A stretch of 64,000 bases of DNA from Tuctoria greenei (Eukaryota > Streptophyta > Magnoliopsida > Poales > Poaceae), in NCBI GenBank assembly GCA_036927565.1, contig JAYESD010000001.1:1302001-1366000 (forward strand), read 5' to 3'. Made by a program: the position numbers and the translations under genes. Positions 62,089-64,000 of the stretch are shown here, one piece after another; position 1 is the first letter of the stretch; each line of letters starts with the position of its first letter. Below the pieces are notes generated by a model, which had not been told where the DNA came from, searched no databases, and worked only from the letters and a program-made list of their open reading frames with translations.

Positions 62089-64000
62089 CGCGGGTACACT
62101 ATTGCTGCTTGTCTCCATTTACTCTTTTCTACGTTAGTACTGCTGTATTGTGAACTAGTATTTGCTTTCTTGTAAATAGGCGGTGCAGTCAGGCATACGA
62201 AAATAGCACTGCTAGTGTAGGATAAAATACGTACATGTGCCTCTCCTCACCTTTGGTTTCTTGAGATTCTTCACTCTCAAGGCAGCCCAGTCATGGAGGC
62301 ACAGAGCGATTGTGAGTTTTAACGTGGAAGCTTACTGTTTCTTACCGTAGTACTGCTTCTAAAATTGCTCACTACAAATGATTCCTGCGCTCATGGGTTG
62401 CTTGTAGAACTCCTGACGTCTAGAATTGTTGGTGCTGTCTAGTGAGCATGCAGTGATAAATGTGTGACTAACCCTTTGTCACTTGGATGCCCTACCTCGG
62501 TTCTACTGTAAATAACATATGTAGAATTGTTATATAACTTGTTTCTAGTAGACTCTGATAAAATGCCCTATCAATTAGATGTAGACCACTCCAAGACCCA
62601 AGTCCCTGAATATCAGGGAGAGTCTACTTGGGATCCTACAATGTCTAGATGATAGTAAATTTATGAACCCCTTTTTATTTATTTGTTACACTCTTAGTTC
62701 AATGTTTCTTTCATATGGGCAGAGCAGAGATTGTGAGGGAATGCAATTTCATTTGTAGCATCCTATGATGATTTGCCCAAGTCCCTGTTCTTCAGGGAGA
62801 ACCTACTTGGGGCCCCTACATTCAAGTGAGATGTATGGGCATATTGAGGTGTTTTCAAGTGTTATATATATTGGGAAGTTGTTCCTCGAGCATTTTCCTT
62901 CATGTTCACAGTTATTTGATCCTATAGAGTACAATCGATATCTCTTTTATTTTAAGTGGTTGTGTAATTTGTTACAATTATTGTTCTTGTGGATGAAATG
63001 GGTTACAATAGTTACTAAAGTACTCTTTGAGTTACTTCGAAATAATGTAAACAAATATTCTGTTTCCATGCATCTACGATGTAATAAATTTTATTTGTCA
63101 TTTCAGGAGTGAATCTATTGAGAGGAGAATTGTGGAGGCCACTGCAGTTGCACGCGTCTTAAGCTCTTCTTGATTTTTTTTCTTGAGAAGCTGTGTACTG
63201 TGATTATGTATGTATGTTCATGTCATGCAAATTTTTTTGGCATTTGTCAATTGAGATTGTAACCTCCGGTCGCGTGCTTTTTTAACTGACCTTGCTTTGA
63301 TGACTATGCCAGTACCCTGCAACAAGCCAGAATAATGTTTCATATTGTTGCAGAGGGTTTTGTAGCATAAACAGATCATGAGATGGTATGCAATTGCAGA
63401 TCTTTTGAATGTCTCGGAAAACCTTGACTGGTGCAATTTAACACATTTAAGGAAATGAGAACTTGAGTCAATTCTCATAAATTCTAAATGAGAAGATAAT
63501 GTACTGGAAAGGGTACTGAGGCATATTGGAATATGTAGAATAGATTTATAAAGTGAGCAGAACATAGAACATACTCGAGTGTCAGAGTGCGAATAGCCTT
63601 AAACAAGACGAGCAATGTGATGAATTGTATATGCTCACAAGATGGCTAGCTCACCGAAATTGCCCGTGAAGCATTTGCTTCGATTCTATGTATTTCAGTC
63701 AGTGTAACGGTTCTGATACTGCATTTTTACATGTAAACTGAAAAAAAATCTCATGGCTCGAACCTATGAAGCATAAGATGACTTATGAGACCATTTATCC
63801 ATGACTAGGCTTCTGTGTTGCGTTCGTCAGGCTATCCTTGCTCTTAGTCTCCAGCAGGCCAGACCTGTTGTGCCTTGTGCCCAAACAGGACAACCAAAGC
63901 AATAAGTTGCCCTTCGCCACCTTCACATGCTTACTAGCTCCTCTGATGAGTCCATCTTCGAGGCCTATTATTTCACATGCGTAAGCATTTGTTTTCTTTG
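62089..64000. other. NAA10 3' UTR and intergenic region, no supported gene
   Basis: After the NAA10 3' flank the region is AT-rich with frames under 116 codons, none with a recognisable domain. It contains two related palindromic segments at 62.60 and 62.77 kb (listed separately). The last 200 bases are somewhat GC-richer and could be the edge of a gene beyond the window, but I cannot support one. Confidence 0.45.
62599..62820. repeat. Two copies of a CCAAGT...ACTTGG palindromic unit
   Basis: The first unit (about 62599-62642) reads CCAAGTCCCTGAATATCAGG then AGAGTCTACTTGGGATCCTA. The second (about 62777-62820) reads CCAAGTCCCTGTTCTTCAGG then AGAACCTACTTGGGGCCCCT. Each contains the inverted pairs CCAAGT/ACTTGG and CCCTG/CAGGG. 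The spacing is about 178 bp. They may be the ends of a decayed element or a short tandem duplication. Confidence 0.5.

Noticed and set aside
61408..62118. 236-codon minus-strand frame opposite NAA10
   Set aside because: It is the shadow of a gene with nearly all G or C at third positions; NAA10 on the plus strand is unmistakable.
62765..63112. 115-codon plus-strand frame with Leu/Phe-rich stretch
   Set aside because: AT-rich, starts inside the palindromic repeat, no homology and no splice support.

Overview
This window is nuclear DNA of a grass (Poaceae). The reasons are spliced eukaryotic genes with GT-AG introns, GC-rich 5' exons, many Stowaway MITEs with the grass-type CTCCCTCCGTCC end, Au-like SINE remnants, and LTR retrotransposons with plant-type priming sites. 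The species cannot be fixed from the sequence alone.

Layout. 0-2.3 kb: intergenic with one TTA-flanked MITE. 2.3-3.9 kb (+): a two-RRM hnRNP-like protein of the UBA2 family. 6.2-8.4 kb (+): a very acidic nuclear-type protein. 10.1-13.2 kb (+): a CID-domain protein of the RPRD type with a 57-bp minisatellite just behind its stop. 14.7-20.3 kb (+): mitochondrial MICOS subunit MIC60 in 12 exons, tail to tail with an S1/P1-type nuclease (21.0-23.0 kb, -, 9 exons). 23.7-26.5 kb (+): an organelle-targeted PLP enzyme of the methionine gamma-lyase / aluminium-resistance family, 11 exons. 27.6-30.1 kb (+): a membrane-anchored coiled-coil protein with internal repeats. 31.4-33.3 kb (-): galacturonosyltransferase GAUT10. 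35.4-36.3 kb (-): a two-B3-domain REM-like factor. Its 5' flank is a recent copy of the GAUT10 promoter, first exon, intron and exon-2 start. 37.3-39.6 kb: a stack of hAT, Tourist and TTA-type elements whose target-site duplications can be read. 39.9-61.0 kb (+): LSM7, 98 aa, split by a 19.7-kb third intron. 61.5-62.1 kb (+): intronless NAA10. 62.1-64.0 kb: no gene that I can support.

The LSM7 intron is a three-layer nest. It holds a solo Gypsy LTR (TSD AAATT) and a minus-strand Copia element with 130-bp LTRs (TSD ATGAC). The Copia element is itself split by a young 12.9-kb Tat-type Gypsy element (TSD GAACA) and, separately, by a hAT MITE (TSD CGAGGAAG). The Gypsy element has gag-PR-RT-RH-INT in one frame broken by three stop codons. 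On the opposite strand, between pol and the 3' LTR, it carries a spliced antisense gene with a putative gypsy-type transposon domain.

The host genes share no pathway. They cover mRNA metabolism (UBA2, CID protein, LSM7), mitochondrial cristae, nucleic-acid turnover, PLP chemistry, pectin or cell-wall synthesis, transcription and N-terminal acetylation. The most unusual host-level observations are the GAUT10 promoter duplication in front of the B3 gene and the giant LSM7 intron. Exon boundaries were assigned by hand from splice consensus, reading-frame continuity and family knowledge; no alignment was run.
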